From Myxococcales bacterium (GTDB lineage: Bacteria > Myxococcota > Polyangia > HGW-17 > SLPX01), in the NCBI GenBank assembly GCA_007131745.1, contig SLPX01000358.1, forward strand, positions 1-15,948: a stretch of 15,948 nt of DNA, in the 5' to 3' direction. The position numbers and the translations under genes were made by a program. How positions within the stretch are numbered: position 1 is the first letter of the stretch; each line of letters opens with the position of its first letter. Below, in pieces: positions 5,034-13,316 of the stretch. The notes beneath the pieces are model-generated. The model did no database searches. It saw only the letters and a program-made list of their open reading frames with translations, and was not told the DNA's origin.

Positions 5034-6179
5034 CTATCGCACGCAGAGCCGGTACTTGTAACTCGTGGGGCCTGTTTCTTCGTGGTCGACCACCATGCCT
5101 ACGTCCAGAAAACCGGATGGGCATTGCGCGGGGGTGCACGGGTTTTCACCCAGCTCGCCGGAGCAGGAATGGACCTGGCCCGTTATGCCCGGAGATACGC
5201 ACAGAAGTTGTTGGGTGTTTGTTTGCTGGTTCGTCCGGTCGTAAAAAGTGAGCGGAGAGCTTACTCCGATCATACCGGTGGGGCATGGCGGCGGTGTGCA
5301 AGTGCCGATATCACCCGTACACGTGGTTACTGTTCCGTTGTCGGCGCCATGTATGCAGACCGAGTATTTTCTGAAATTATTCCAGTGTCTCTGAGTAAAC
5401 ACGCCCACCCGGAAAAAGCCTGCCGGGCAATCTCGCGGTTCGGGCCATGAATCTGCCTGTTCGATAGCGAGGATCTGCCCATCAATGAAACAGCCTTCAT
5501 CCTTGCAATCCCCCCATGTGCAATCGTTTTCACATGTCTGCGTTCCGCAGTTGCCGCACACCCGGTTTGAGCCGGGTTGGCATAACCCCTCGTTCGTGCA
5601 GGTTTCCCAATTGCAATCCAGGCCGCATGTTTGTACGCCGCAGTTTCCGCAATCCTGGGTGGTTCCGATTTCGCAAACGCCTTCATTTGAACAATTGGAC
5701 CAAGTGCAATCTTCGCTGCATGTCCGGGTTCCGCAGTTGCCGCATGCAACAACATCTTCCGGCTTGCATTCCCCCTGGTCGGTGCATTCACCCCATTCAT
5801 TGTTTTGCCCGCACGCGCGGATGCCGCAATTGCCGCAGGGTTCGGTGTCTCCGGGTTCGCACGGCGGCAATTCCACGCAAACGTGTTCCACGCAGTGAAA
5901 CCCTTCCAATGTGCAGTTGCGGCATTCGTTGCCGTGTGTTCCGCACGCGTTGTCTTCCGTGCCGACCAGGCACTCGCCGGTTTCAGCGCAACACCCGCTC
6001 GTGCACAGTTCAGGTTCATGGCATAGAGAAGTCGAACCAGCGTCCCGGGGCCTGTTTGAGCCTTGTTCCGCACAGCTTGCTGCCGCTGCAATCCAAGTGC
6101 ACATCGCGGCGACAACACAGGCCGAAACCGCTGAGTGTTTTACTGAAAAGGATGAATAACTTGTGCCTGTCCAAGACAT
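5034..6179 (-). CDS. Cys-rich surface lipoprotein with four 31-residue repeats
   Basis: From the ATG at 6179 the protein has 381 residues. The signal-like N-terminus ends in AASC with Cys36 as a probable lipidation site; the lipobox is not ideal (Ala at -3), so signal peptidase I cleavage remains possible. Residues 53-101 form a disulfide-rich module (C....C..GCC....C ... CG..G..C..C....C...C) common in myxobacterial exported proteins. Residues 107-230 are four repeats with exactly 31-residue spacing: repeat-start cysteines are C107, C138, C169 and C200, and CGNCG recurs at 115, 146, 177 and 208. Residues 231-381 contain three CP.GF/CP.GM-type segments with conserved Tyr-x-x-Cys ends. The role is likely a rigid extracellular binder or adhesin, but no ligand is known. 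Start choice is moderate: a longer frame exists from 6284, but it lacks a signal peptide at its N-terminus. Confidence 0.83.
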   Translation of the reverse strand: MSWTGTSYSSFSVKHSAVSACVVAAMCTWIAAAASCAEQGSNRPRDAGSTSLCHEPELCTSGCCAETGECLVGTEDNACGTHGNECRNCTLEGFHCVEHVCVELPPCEPGDTEPCGNCGIRACGQNNEWGECTDQGECKPEDVVACGNCGTRTCSEDCTWSNCSNEGVCEIGTTQDCGNCGVQTCGLDCNWETCTNEGLCQPGSNRVCGNCGTQTCENDCTWGDCKDEGCFIDGQILAIEQADSWPEPRDCPAGFFRVGVFTQRHWNNFRKYSVCIHGADNGTVTTCTGDIGTCTPPPCPTGMIGVSSPLTFYDRTNQQTNTQQLLCVSPGITGQVHSCSGELGENPCTPAQCPSGFLDVGMVVDHEETGPTSYKYRLCVR

Positions 6180-6302
6180 GGGTAAATACTCTGTAATGCA
6201 GGAGTAAATCTTCCAAAAACGCTTGTTTCGTATCAATGTCAATAGTAACAGAATCGAATCAGGCTTGTCATCCCCGTTGATCATCCTCTTTTTAAGTTGT
6301 CC

Positions 6303-8114
6303 TCAAAAAAGAGACCACCTGATTGTTATTCCCAGAACTGCAACAAGAGCCAGAATGCAAAACAGGGGGAGTCCCACCTTGCGGAAATCACCGAAACTGT
6401 AACCGCCCGATCCCATGACGAGAATGTTTACGGAGTGGCCGAGCGGAGTAATGAAAGCCATTGAAGATCCGAGCACCACGGCCATCGCCAGTGCGTGGGG
6501 GGGGAACCCTGACACGGCTGAGACCGATACCGCTATCGGCGCCATGAGGGCAGCGACCACCGGGCCGCTTACTGCTTGAGTAAGAAGTGCGGACACGAGG
6601 AACAGCACCCCTACGATTAAGATCGGGTAGGATGATCCGAAACCCAGAACAATGGAACGAGACAAGAGGCCCGCTGCTCCGGATTTTGTCATGGCGAGAG
6701 CCATGGGCAGCATTCCCGCCACGAAAAAGACACTGCTCCAGTCGATCGACCTGTATGCTTGCTCCATGGTAACACTCTTGACAAGAATCATAGCGACAGC
6801 GCCTGTAAAGAGCATCTGGGCCATGGGCAAGGGTGTGAAGATTATCGCGCCCAGGGTTGCAGCGAGGATCAAGAGTGTCAGGCTTCCCTTGAGTTTCAGA
6901 GGAGGGGGCGTGGTTTCAGCGGAAAGCAGAATCAGGTCGGGATCCTTTTCAATGTATTTCAATCTGTCGCGATGCCCTTGTAGGAGCAGGGCGTCTCCGA
7001 ACATCAGTTTTTCTTTTTGGATCGTGATGTCGGTCATGGGTTTGTCCCCGCGCCACACTGCCAGGACTGCCATGCCGTACCTCCGGCGGAATTCGATCTC
7101 TTTCAGCGTGCGGCCCAAGAGGCTGGAGCGGGGGGCAAGCATCACTTCGGCCAGAACCGTTGACGCGCTTCCGATGTTTCGTTCTTCCAGACACGTGCAT
7201 GGCAGTATTTCAAGCAAGGGTTCCCTGTCCTTTTTTTTGAATTCCTCTTCATTTCCCTTAAGGATCAGGGTATCGCCTTTTTCGAACACGGTTTCCGGAT
7301 GAAGAACGCAAGGCAGCCCGTCGCTTTTTTCCACCGCAACTACGTCCAGGTCGAACTTTTCCCTGAACGTGCTTTCAGCGACGGTCTTTCCGACAAGGTA
7401 TGAATCCGCGGGGATTTTTGCCTTGAAGCAGTTTTCGCCCAGCTTGTAGAGATCCAGGAGATCCTTCTTACGGCCGGATTCGCTCATCAACTCTTCCCTG
7501 GCTTGTCCCATGGGAAGTTTGTGTCTCCCGATGTAAACCATGTAAAGAATTCCCGCGGCGACCAGGGGCAGGCCGGTGGGAAAGAAATCCAGCAGTCCGT
7601 AACCTGGGATGCCGCTTTCTTCTAAGACATTGCTCACTATGATGTTCATCGTTGTAAGCAATGTCGCGGTCCCCCCGAGCATCACGCCGAAAGAGAGAGG
7701 CATCAGAACTTTTGAAGGCGGTATGGATGCTTTTTTTGCCGCTCCCGTGACTCCGGGCATGAGAACCGCGGTCGCTACGATATTGTTCAGAAAAAGAGAA
7801 AACCCCGCGCCTGCGGCCATCACGAGCCCGACGAGTTTGCCTTCGCTTTTGATTCCCGAAAGCGCCAGGAAACCGCCGAGTTGTTTTGAGACTCCGGTTC
7901 TCTGGAGGGCTTCATTGATAATGAATACCGAAATCAGGATGATGACCGCGTTGCTGCTGAACCCGGAAAAAGCTTCGTTAGAAGTCAATACTCCCAGGGA
8001 AGCGAGGGTCGCGGTAGCGGTGAGCGCTACGACGTCGGATCGAACGCGACCTGAGAAGAAAACAATAACCGATATAACCAGAACGGAAAGAGTTCCTGCA
8101 AGAGCTAGGTTCAT
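6303..8114 (-). CDS. SLC13-family permease with two central RCK_C (TrkA-C) domains
   Basis: The 603-residue protein has two hydrophobic halves (about 1-200 and 408-603) around a soluble centre. The first half carries FLNNIVATAVLMP (108-120) and GGTATLLTTMN. The second carries TQAVSGPVVAALMAPIA and the re-entrant motif ITPLGHSVNILV followed by GGYSFGDFRKVGLPL. These are hallmarks of SLC13/DASS-like permeases related to sulfate and dicarboxylate carriers. The centre holds two RCK_C domains (about 226-296 and 319-388), with G..L.......I and GD.L.L.G signatures, which usually gate transport by binding a small ligand. The substrate is probably an inorganic anion such as sulfate or a dicarboxylate; it cannot be fixed by sequence alone. 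It sits 123 bp upstream of the Cys-rich lipoprotein gene on the same strand, too far to be sure of co-transcription. A CCCGCT/AGCGGG dyad precedes the start. Confidence 0.88.
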   Translation of the reverse strand: MNLALAGTLSVLVISVIVFFSGRVRSDVVALTATATLASLGVLTSNEAFSGFSSNAVIILISVFIINEALQRTGVSKQLGGFLALSGIKSEGKLVGLVMAAGAGFSLFLNNIVATAVLMPGVTGAAKKASIPPSKVLMPLSFGVMLGGTATLLTTMNIIVSNVLEESGIPGYGLLDFFPTGLPLVAAGILYMVYIGRHKLPMGQAREELMSESGRKKDLLDLYKLGENCFKAKIPADSYLVGKTVAESTFREKFDLDVVAVEKSDGLPCVLHPETVFEKGDTLILKGNEEEFKKKDREPLLEILPCTCLEERNIGSASTVLAEVMLAPRSSLLGRTLKEIEFRRRYGMAVLAVWRGDKPMTDITIQKEKLMFGDALLLQGHRDRLKYIEKDPDLILLSAETTPPPLKLKGSLTLLILAATLGAIIFTPLPMAQMLFTGAVAMILVKSVTMEQAYRSIDWSSVFFVAGMLPMALAMTKSGAAGLLSRSIVLGFGSSYPILIVGVLFLVSALLTQAVSGPVVAALMAPIAVSVSAVSGFPPHALAMAVVLGSSMAFITPLGHSVNILVMGSGGYSFGDFRKVGLPLFCILALVAVLGITIRWSLF

Positions 8115-8135
8115 GACGACTGTTTGTCTTTCACA

Positions 8136-8158
8136 CCCGCTTTAGCACACTGAGCGGG
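8136..8158. promoter_or_regulatory. Inverted repeat in the permease upstream region
   Basis: CCCGCT and AGCGGG (six bases each) are separated by 11 bases. They lie 21 to 44 bases upstream of the permease start on the minus strand. An operator or leader hairpin is possible; nothing further supports either. Confidence 0.35.
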
Positions 8159-8254
8159 GTTATTGCGAAGCACCGAAAACGAGCGGACATCACATTAAGA
8201 ATCCTTGATAGAAAAAGTCAACCGCGATGCTCGGCTTGTTTACCGAATATTCAA

Positions 8255-8297
8255 ACACCTACCAGGTGTCTACGAATTCGCCACATACCCTGTATGT
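8255..8297. repeat. Pair of 15-bp dyads with the same 6-3-6 design
   Basis: ACACCT-ACC-AGGTGT (8255-8269) and ACATAC-CCT-GTATGT (8283-8297) are perfect inverted repeats with three-base centres, separated by 13 bp. The second is flanked by TTCGCC on both sides (8277-8282 and 8297-8302). Both begin ACA and end TGT. Confidence 0.6.
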
Positions 8298-8481
8298 TCG
8301 CCGAAAGAACGTCCTCGATAAATTGGCTCCCGTAGGCAACATTGAAACCGGGCGGACCATCGACCGGTGCCGACGGCGTTGAGAGATGAGATGTAGAAGG
8401 ATCATGCGTTTGGACGCACGAAGACAGACATAATCGGATATTGGGCAAAAAGGAGCCGCTCAGTTGGGGTTTGCGCGCTTT

Positions 8482-11400
8482 TTATTTTTCGGTTGTATAA
8501 CATGGGGAGCGGGCCAGTTCGATGGTTCCGTCCTCGATCAGCTTTGACAAATCTTCAAGATCATTCAGATCCAGATCCAGATCCTCTTTTTTTCCTGCGG
8601 CGGGTCTGAAGAAAGCCCAGCCGTTTCTGCCGGTCTGCTTCACGTGGTAAAGGGCCTGGTCCGCGAGTTCCACCATGATTTCCCAATTCAACGCGCCTTG
8701 ACAAAATGAAAGCGGGTATTCCGAAAAACCGATGGAGCAGGTCAGGTGAAGGTCTTTGGTTTTCGATACATTGAAGACAGATTCGGCAACGCGTGAGCGG
8801 ATACGTTCGATGATTTTGGTGGTCTGGCCCTTCGGCATTGAACGAAGCACCAGCAAGAACTCCTCTCCGCCCCAACGGATGAGGTAGTCACCCAGACGAA
8901 TGGTATCGGCCAGGATTATGGAGAATTGCTGCAAGACCTCGTCTCCTGCATTATGGCCATGAGTGTCGTTGATCTTTTTGAAGTGGTCTATATCCACCAT
9001 GGCAAAGACCATGGTCCGCTGGAGGAGAGGAGGATCTGTCTCGTCAAACACACCTAATTCCCGGTTGAAGTAGGCCAGGTCTTTGGGCATTTGCGTGTAG
9101 AGGTAGCGACGGTTGAGCAGGCCTGTCAGAGCATCCGTCCGGCTGGCTTCTTCTAGTTGTACGTTGGCTTGCCTCAGTTTCTCGGTCCGCTCGGATACGA
9201 TGGCCTCCAGCTCGTTCTTGCGGGCCACGAGCCGCCGGGTGCGCCATCGAATCGCGGAGATCGTCAATATCAAGACAGCAAATCCTATCAGTAGCGGAAA
9301 CCAGAACGTTTCTACAAATCTTGGACGGATGCGAAATGTCAATTCAGCATGCGTTTGGGACCATACCCCGGCATTGTTGGATGCCCGGACCTGGAAGGTG
9401 TATCGACCCGGCGGCAGATTGGTGTACCTTACCTGTCGACGCATGCTGTCTTCCAGTTCCAGCCAGTCGGAATCATAGCCTTTCAGCCGGTAGGCGAAGC
9501 GCATGCTTCCGGGATCTTGGAAGGATAGGGCGGTGAAACGGAATGTCAGATCCCGGTGTTCGGCTTTCAGGGATTTGCCGTCCAGCCGGTGGGCGTGTTT
9601 CCACTGTTTGCCGAAATGCACGCTTTCCACCAGTGTGCGCGGAGCGATGGGGTTCATCTGAAAGTCGACTGTGTCCACTGTGACCACTCCATCAGCAGTC
9701 GGCAGCCATAATACGCCATCCAGGAAGAATCCTTTTGCATTCCCGGCCCCGTTACAACACTCGCCCTTTTGGGCACCCGAATTTTTCGAGTGGACGGAAA
9801 GGAGGGTTCTGGGCTGGATGTTTTCTTGGGTCCCTTGGATCTTTCTTTCCAGCTCATCCAGGCTCAAACGATATAGGCCTCGGATGCCGGCTACCCAGAG
9901 GTGATTCTTGCTGTCGAGAGCGAAGTAAAATGCGCTGTTTTTCGGGATCCCATCATCCGAGGTCAGAGCATGCCAGGACGCACCGTCGAAATAGAGAAGC
10001 TCCTCGGTAAGGGTACCAGCCAGCAGCCTTTCATTCGGAAGCTCCGCCAGCGCGGTGATGTCGTAATCGCTCTGAGGTTTCTTCGGGAGCCGGATCGGAA
10101 CAGCTTTGCTCTCCGTGAGTTCAAAAACACCGGATTGGGTGCCAACCAGGAGCCGACCGTGTCGGGTCTCCAGGAGAACCCTGGCGCGAATCTCGGTCAG
10201 GCCCTGCGATGGCCCGTAGCTGACGAGGGTTTCTCCATCCAGGCGAAAAACCCCTTGAGTAGTTGCAAACCACAAGGTTCCCGAACTGGTTCGATGAATC
10301 CCGTTGATTTGGGCGCTTGCCATGGGAAGGAATTTATCGGGTGTTTCCACCCGGCCTTCGCGGAGGATCGCAAGCCCACTCCGGGTGCCGATCCAGATGA
10401 TGTCCGGCTCGGCCAGTAGCGTGTAGACAAGGGGGTGTGGAAGGCTGAATCCGGGCACGGCTTCATGGAAACTACCGTTCCGGTAAACGGCCAGTCCGTC
10501 CATGGTGCCGACCCAGACATCTCCTTGTTGTCCTGGGGCCACGGACGAAACCTGGACCTCGTGAAGTCCTTCCTGTGAGGACAATCGCTTTGTCCACCCA
10601 TTCCACAAGCGAGCGAGTCCCTTGTGATGGCTGCCCATCCAAAGGCTGCCTTCATGGTCTTCGTAGAAAGATATCACCAGTCCATGGGCGCTCGGTCCTT
10701 CGTTCGGTATGCATTCAAGCGGTCTTTTGTCTGAATACCTGCAAAGCCCGTTCTGAGTGCTCACCCAGAGGATGCCCATTGAGTCCGCGTACAATCCTTC
10801 CACCGGAAGTTTTTCGGCATCACCTTGAAGTGAAAATCGCCGCCAGCCCTTAATTCCCCCGTAAAAGAGTCCCTTGTTGGTTCCGGCGAACACCTGGTCT
10901 TTGTACTTCACGAGCCGGTTGACCAAGGTTTTCTGCTCCTTATCGGGCAGGGGCAGAAATTCGGCTTTTTGCTCGGTCGAAATCCTGAACACGCCCCCAA
11001 TGGAGCCAACGAGCAACTCGTTTTTCATGCAAAGGAGACTTTGGGGTTGGATATCCAGACCGGTTTTCATCGGGAGGATTCCCTCGTTGCTCAGCTTCAG
11101 CAAACCGCTGGAAGAGGCAGCGACCATTCCAAAAAGATTCGACTCACACATGTCCCGGATGTCCGGGTGTTTGTGGATCTTGTCTTGGAATCCTGAAACG
11201 GCTTTCATTCGTGTGAAAATTCCGTTTCTGTAGGCGGTGACCCCCTTGTAGGTGCCGATCCAGAGAGTGCCGTCCTCGGCGAGGTGGATGCTGCGCACCC
11301 ATTTTCCGGGTATATCGGGAGTGTTTCCGGGATGAAACTCCTCAAACCTAACTCCATCAAACCGGGCGACGGCAGTCAGGGTGGCCACCCAGAGGTAGCC

Positions 11401-11598
11401 TTGAGAGTCCTGTGCTATGTCGTGAACGCTCATCTGGGGCAACCCCTCTTCAACGCTCCATGTGTTCTTCACGTAATGGTGTAAGCGCTTTTCAGGGTCC
11501 AGACCCTGTGCCAACAAAACTGATCCGGGAAGACAGTAAAAAAACGGTGCAACCGTGTGTATCAGCAGAGGCAAAAAAGGAATAAACCAACGTCTCAC
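8482..11598 (-). CDS. Transmembrane sensor diguanylate cyclase (two-component propeller, Y_Y_Y, GGDEF)
   Basis: The 1038-residue protein starts at a GTG (11598) with GAAGAGAG about nine bases upstream. It has a signal peptide (1-31) and then about 14 blades of the two-component-regulator propeller type (LWVAT..AVARFDG, LWIGT.KGVTAYRNG, VWVGT.DGLAVYRNG and so on), which would form two seven-bladed propellers in the periplasm. A Y_Y_Y domain (about 684-758), one transmembrane helix (about 766-784), a coiled coil (787-820) and a GGDEF domain (about 822-1000) follow. The active site is GGEEF at 910-914, with DIDHF at 869-873. An inhibitory I-site, RLGD, sits at 901-904, five residues upstream, so product inhibition by c-di-GMP is expected. 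It should make c-di-GMP from two GTP in response to an external signal. An acidic tail of about 30 residues (LDLDLNDLEDL) follows the domain. The ligand is unknown; propeller-Y_Y_Y sensors of Bacteroidetes bind glycans. Confidence 0.93.
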   Translation of the reverse strand: MRRWFIPFLPLLIHTVAPFFYCLPGSVLLAQGLDPEKRLHHYVKNTWSVEEGLPQMSVHDIAQDSQGYLWVATLTAVARFDGVRFEEFHPGNTPDIPGKWVRSIHLAEDGTLWIGTYKGVTAYRNGIFTRMKAVSGFQDKIHKHPDIRDMCESNLFGMVAASSSGLLKLSNEGILPMKTGLDIQPQSLLCMKNELLVGSIGGVFRISTEQKAEFLPLPDKEQKTLVNRLVKYKDQVFAGTNKGLFYGGIKGWRRFSLQGDAEKLPVEGLYADSMGILWVSTQNGLCRYSDKRPLECIPNEGPSAHGLVISFYEDHEGSLWMGSHHKGLARLWNGWTKRLSSQEGLHEVQVSSVAPGQQGDVWVGTMDGLAVYRNGSFHEAVPGFSLPHPLVYTLLAEPDIIWIGTRSGLAILREGRVETPDKFLPMASAQINGIHRTSSGTLWFATTQGVFRLDGETLVSYGPSQGLTEIRARVLLETRHGRLLVGTQSGVFELTESKAVPIRLPKKPQSDYDITALAELPNERLLAGTLTEELLYFDGASWHALTSDDGIPKNSAFYFALDSKNHLWVAGIRGLYRLSLDELERKIQGTQENIQPRTLLSVHSKNSGAQKGECCNGAGNAKGFFLDGVLWLPTADGVVTVDTVDFQMNPIAPRTLVESVHFGKQWKHAHRLDGKSLKAEHRDLTFRFTALSFQDPGSMRFAYRLKGYDSDWLELEDSMRRQVRYTNLPPGRYTFQVRASNNAGVWSQTHAELTFRIRPRFVETFWFPLLIGFAVLILTISAIRWRTRRLVARKNELEAIVSERTEKLRQANVQLEEASRTDALTGLLNRRYLYTQMPKDLAYFNRELGVFDETDPPLLQRTMVFAMVDIDHFKKINDTHGHNAGDEVLQQFSIILADTIRLGDYLIRWGGEEFLLVLRSMPKGQTTKIIERIRSRVAESVFNVSKTKDLHLTCSIGFSEYPLSFCQGALNWEIMVELADQALYHVKQTGRNGWAFFRPAAGKKEDLDLDLNDLEDLSKLIEDGTIELARSPCYTTEK

Positions 11599-11695
11599 AC
11601 CGTATGTCTCTCTTCGGAAAGCTTGAGGATTACATGGTCGTTTGCCAACTCATCGAAATGACGCATTTTTTTGACGTCCCTCTTGCAGAGTTTCC

Positions 11696-11725
11696 AGGAT
11701 AGGAATTGCAGAGGCCCTTTGGCAA
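11696..11725 (-). promoter_or_regulatory. Possible sigma-70 promoter for the diguanylate cyclase gene
   Basis: On the minus strand, TTGCCA (11725-11720), an 18-bp spacer and TATCCT (11701-11696) are a passable -35/-10 pair about 97 bases before the GTG start. This is weak evidence on its own. Confidence 0.28.
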
Positions 11726-11780
11726 GCAAAAAGTTACGTGGCTGGTTCAAACTCCACTTGACCGGGGCGGAAAGTTGTAT

Positions 11781-11798
11781 TAACTCATAAGAGAGTTA
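11781..11798. promoter_or_regulatory. Inverted repeat upstream of the large lipoprotein gene
   Basis: TAACTC and GAGTTA (six bases each) flank ATAAGA. The dyad lies 55 bases upstream of the ATG at 11853, in the divergent gap with the diguanylate cyclase gene, and in a locally AT-rich segment. It is a candidate operator. Confidence 0.4.
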
Positions 11799-11852
11799 CT
11801 AATTATTCCGCTTATGCGCGAGCAGATTGCAGGAACGTAGCAGGAGTATCAA

Positions 11853-13310
11853 ATGAGAGTGTTTGAATCGGATATAGGGCGAAAAATGTCGGGCGCAGTT
11901 GCAGTTTGCGCGTTCTTTCTATTGTTTGGCTGTGGAAGCGGGGGAAGTGACAGAGTGGGTGTGTTTCAGTCCACCGCTCCGGTCCTTGAAGGCGGCGAGG
12001 GGCTGGATTCCGCGGATCGGGATTGCCGGGTTGTTTTGAGGAAAGCGGAGAGATTGCAGGGTCAAACCGGTTTGGCGGTGGAGTGTGTAGACGGACGTTG
12101 TTGGTTTGTTTGGGCGGCTTGGGTGGATATTTCCGAGGAACTTGCCGGGTCCGGCGCTCGGCCGGGATTGCTTTACCAAGCGGGCTCAGACCCTACGTGG
12201 TGGGAAACGCGCGAAGCCCGGGAGATTCCCGGGGAGGGGGGTTCGGGCTATCGGAGATTCGAGGTTCTTTTTTACGAGAACATCGCACCGGCGGGCACGT
12301 CCATGACTTCATTGATGGGGATTCGTATTGAACTGGCGGTTTTTGCTCATCTGGACGGTGGAACGCGCATTTTCGATCACAACCGTTTGCCCGGTGATTT
12401 TGAAAACTATGTGTTGGATTCCGGAAACACGTGGTCCGTGGCGGAGGCTCCGGCGGTTTGTTCCGAGAAACCTGTAGCAAAAGGTTTGATTCGTTTTTTG
12501 CCGGGATATGTACATAAACAACACGGGCCAATCGTTCAGGGCGGAAGGGTTCGGGTTGAGTATGCGCTCTCTCGTTTGGCGGAATGTAGTGATTTCCACG
12601 ATGATGCGCCAGGGTGGGACGTGGAGATTCATGCACGGTTTTTACCGGGTGGCGAATTGTACAGCGAATCCATAGTCCATTTCTCACATGTTGATGACAA
12701 CGCGGATTTGCTTGCAAGTTCGAAACCTGTGGAAATCGACGTGCCGGCAGGGGCTGAAAGGGTGGAATTCTGGTTTCGTAATTTCTCTGAATCCGGTTGC
12801 GAATCATGGGACAGCGACTACGGAAAAAACTACGGGTTTGATGTTTTACGGGTTGCGCCGGCGCAGCCTGTGTGGGCGGGTGACTGGGGAAACGGTTTTA
12901 ACAGGGAATGTGTTCACAGAAACGGCCTGGACGAACCGATTATCATGGACAGTTATTTGATGGAGAGGGCTTGCTTGTTCGTGGACGCGGATGTCTACGT
13001 TCCGGGTTTGACCGATGTGGATCCCCTGAACCCGGGGTTCATCGCGGCGCAGGTGGAAATCTCGCTCGACGACGGGCCGTGGGAAACTCGGTGGCTGGAA
13101 TTCCAGGGACGGGTTGGAAACAATTATCGGTACAGGTGGAACATTTCAAGGGAGGAGTTGCAACGCGTTGAGTGGAACCGGATTCGGTATGCATTCCGTT
13201 TTTCCACCGACGGGGTTCATTCATTTCGCACTGGGTTGGAACCCGGTCCGGGTGGAGGATCAGCGCGCACCATCTTGCGGAATTTCCACCATCAGGAATG
13301 GGACGGATGA
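11853..13310 (+). CDS. Large lipoprotein with probable DUF6209-like C-terminal region
   Basis: The 485-residue protein starts at an ATG with AGGAG six bases upstream. The lipobox LLFGC (Cys27) follows a short basic n-region (R10, K11); this supports this start over Met12, which would lack positive charge. Residues about 50-190 contain aromatic-rich beta segments ending in DFENYVLDSGNTW, of the kind seen in carbohydrate-binding beta-sandwich domains; this is only a resemblance. Residues about 205-480 (RVRVEYALSRLAEC, VEFWFRNFSESGC.SWDSDYGKNYGF, GRVGNNYRYRWN, RYAFRFSTDGVHSFR) agree with what I remember of the DUF6209 family of myxobacterial proteins of unknown function. The gene is divergent from the diguanylate cyclase and ends six bases before the convergent TrmB-type gene. 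It is probably an outer-membrane surface lipoprotein; its function is unknown. Confidence 0.82.
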   Translation: MRVFESDIGRKMSGAVAVCAFFLLFGCGSGGSDRVGVFQSTAPVLEGGEGLDSADRDCRVVLRKAERLQGQTGLAVECVDGRCWFVWAAWVDISEELAGSGARPGLLYQAGSDPTWWETREAREIPGEGGSGYRRFEVLFYENIAPAGTSMTSLMGIRIELAVFAHLDGGTRIFDHNRLPGDFENYVLDSGNTWSVAEAPAVCSEKPVAKGLIRFLPGYVHKQHGPIVQGGRVRVEYALSRLAECSDFHDDAPGWDVEIHARFLPGGELYSESIVHFSHVDDNADLLASSKPVEIDVPAGAERVEFWFRNFSESGCESWDSDYGKNYGFDVLRVAPAQPVWAGDWGNGFNRECVHRNGLDEPIIMDSYLMERACLFVDADVYVPGLTDVDPLNPGFIAAQVEISLDDGPWETRWLEFQGRVGNNYRYRWNISREELQRVEWNRIRYAFRFSTDGVHSFRTGLEPGPGGGSARTILRNFHHQEWDG

Positions 13311-13316
13311 CAGATC

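Larger units (their letters stand above)
8115..8481. other. 367-bp non-coding stretch between permease and diguanylate cyclase genes
   Basis: No convincing gene is present. A minus-strand frame at 8251-8448 has no family match I recognise and no clear ribosome-binding site. The stretch contains the CCCGCT/AGCGGG dyad at 8136-8158 and two adjacent 15-bp dyads at 8255-8297. No U-run terminator was seen at the end of the diguanylate cyclase gene. Confidence 0.6.

Noticed and set aside
5327..6118. Minus-strand frame of 263 residues within the Cys-rich gene
   Set aside because: It is the same strand in another frame; the Cys-rich frame has the signal peptide, regular repeats and the proper end.
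6237..6242. TTGACA (minus strand) upstream of the Cys-rich gene
   Set aside because: No acceptable -10 box lies 16-18 bp downstream.
8251..8448. Minus-strand 65-residue frame in the 367-bp gap
   Set aside because: No Shine-Dalgarno, no recognisable family, and the end is occupied by the two dyads; possibly a decayed remnant.
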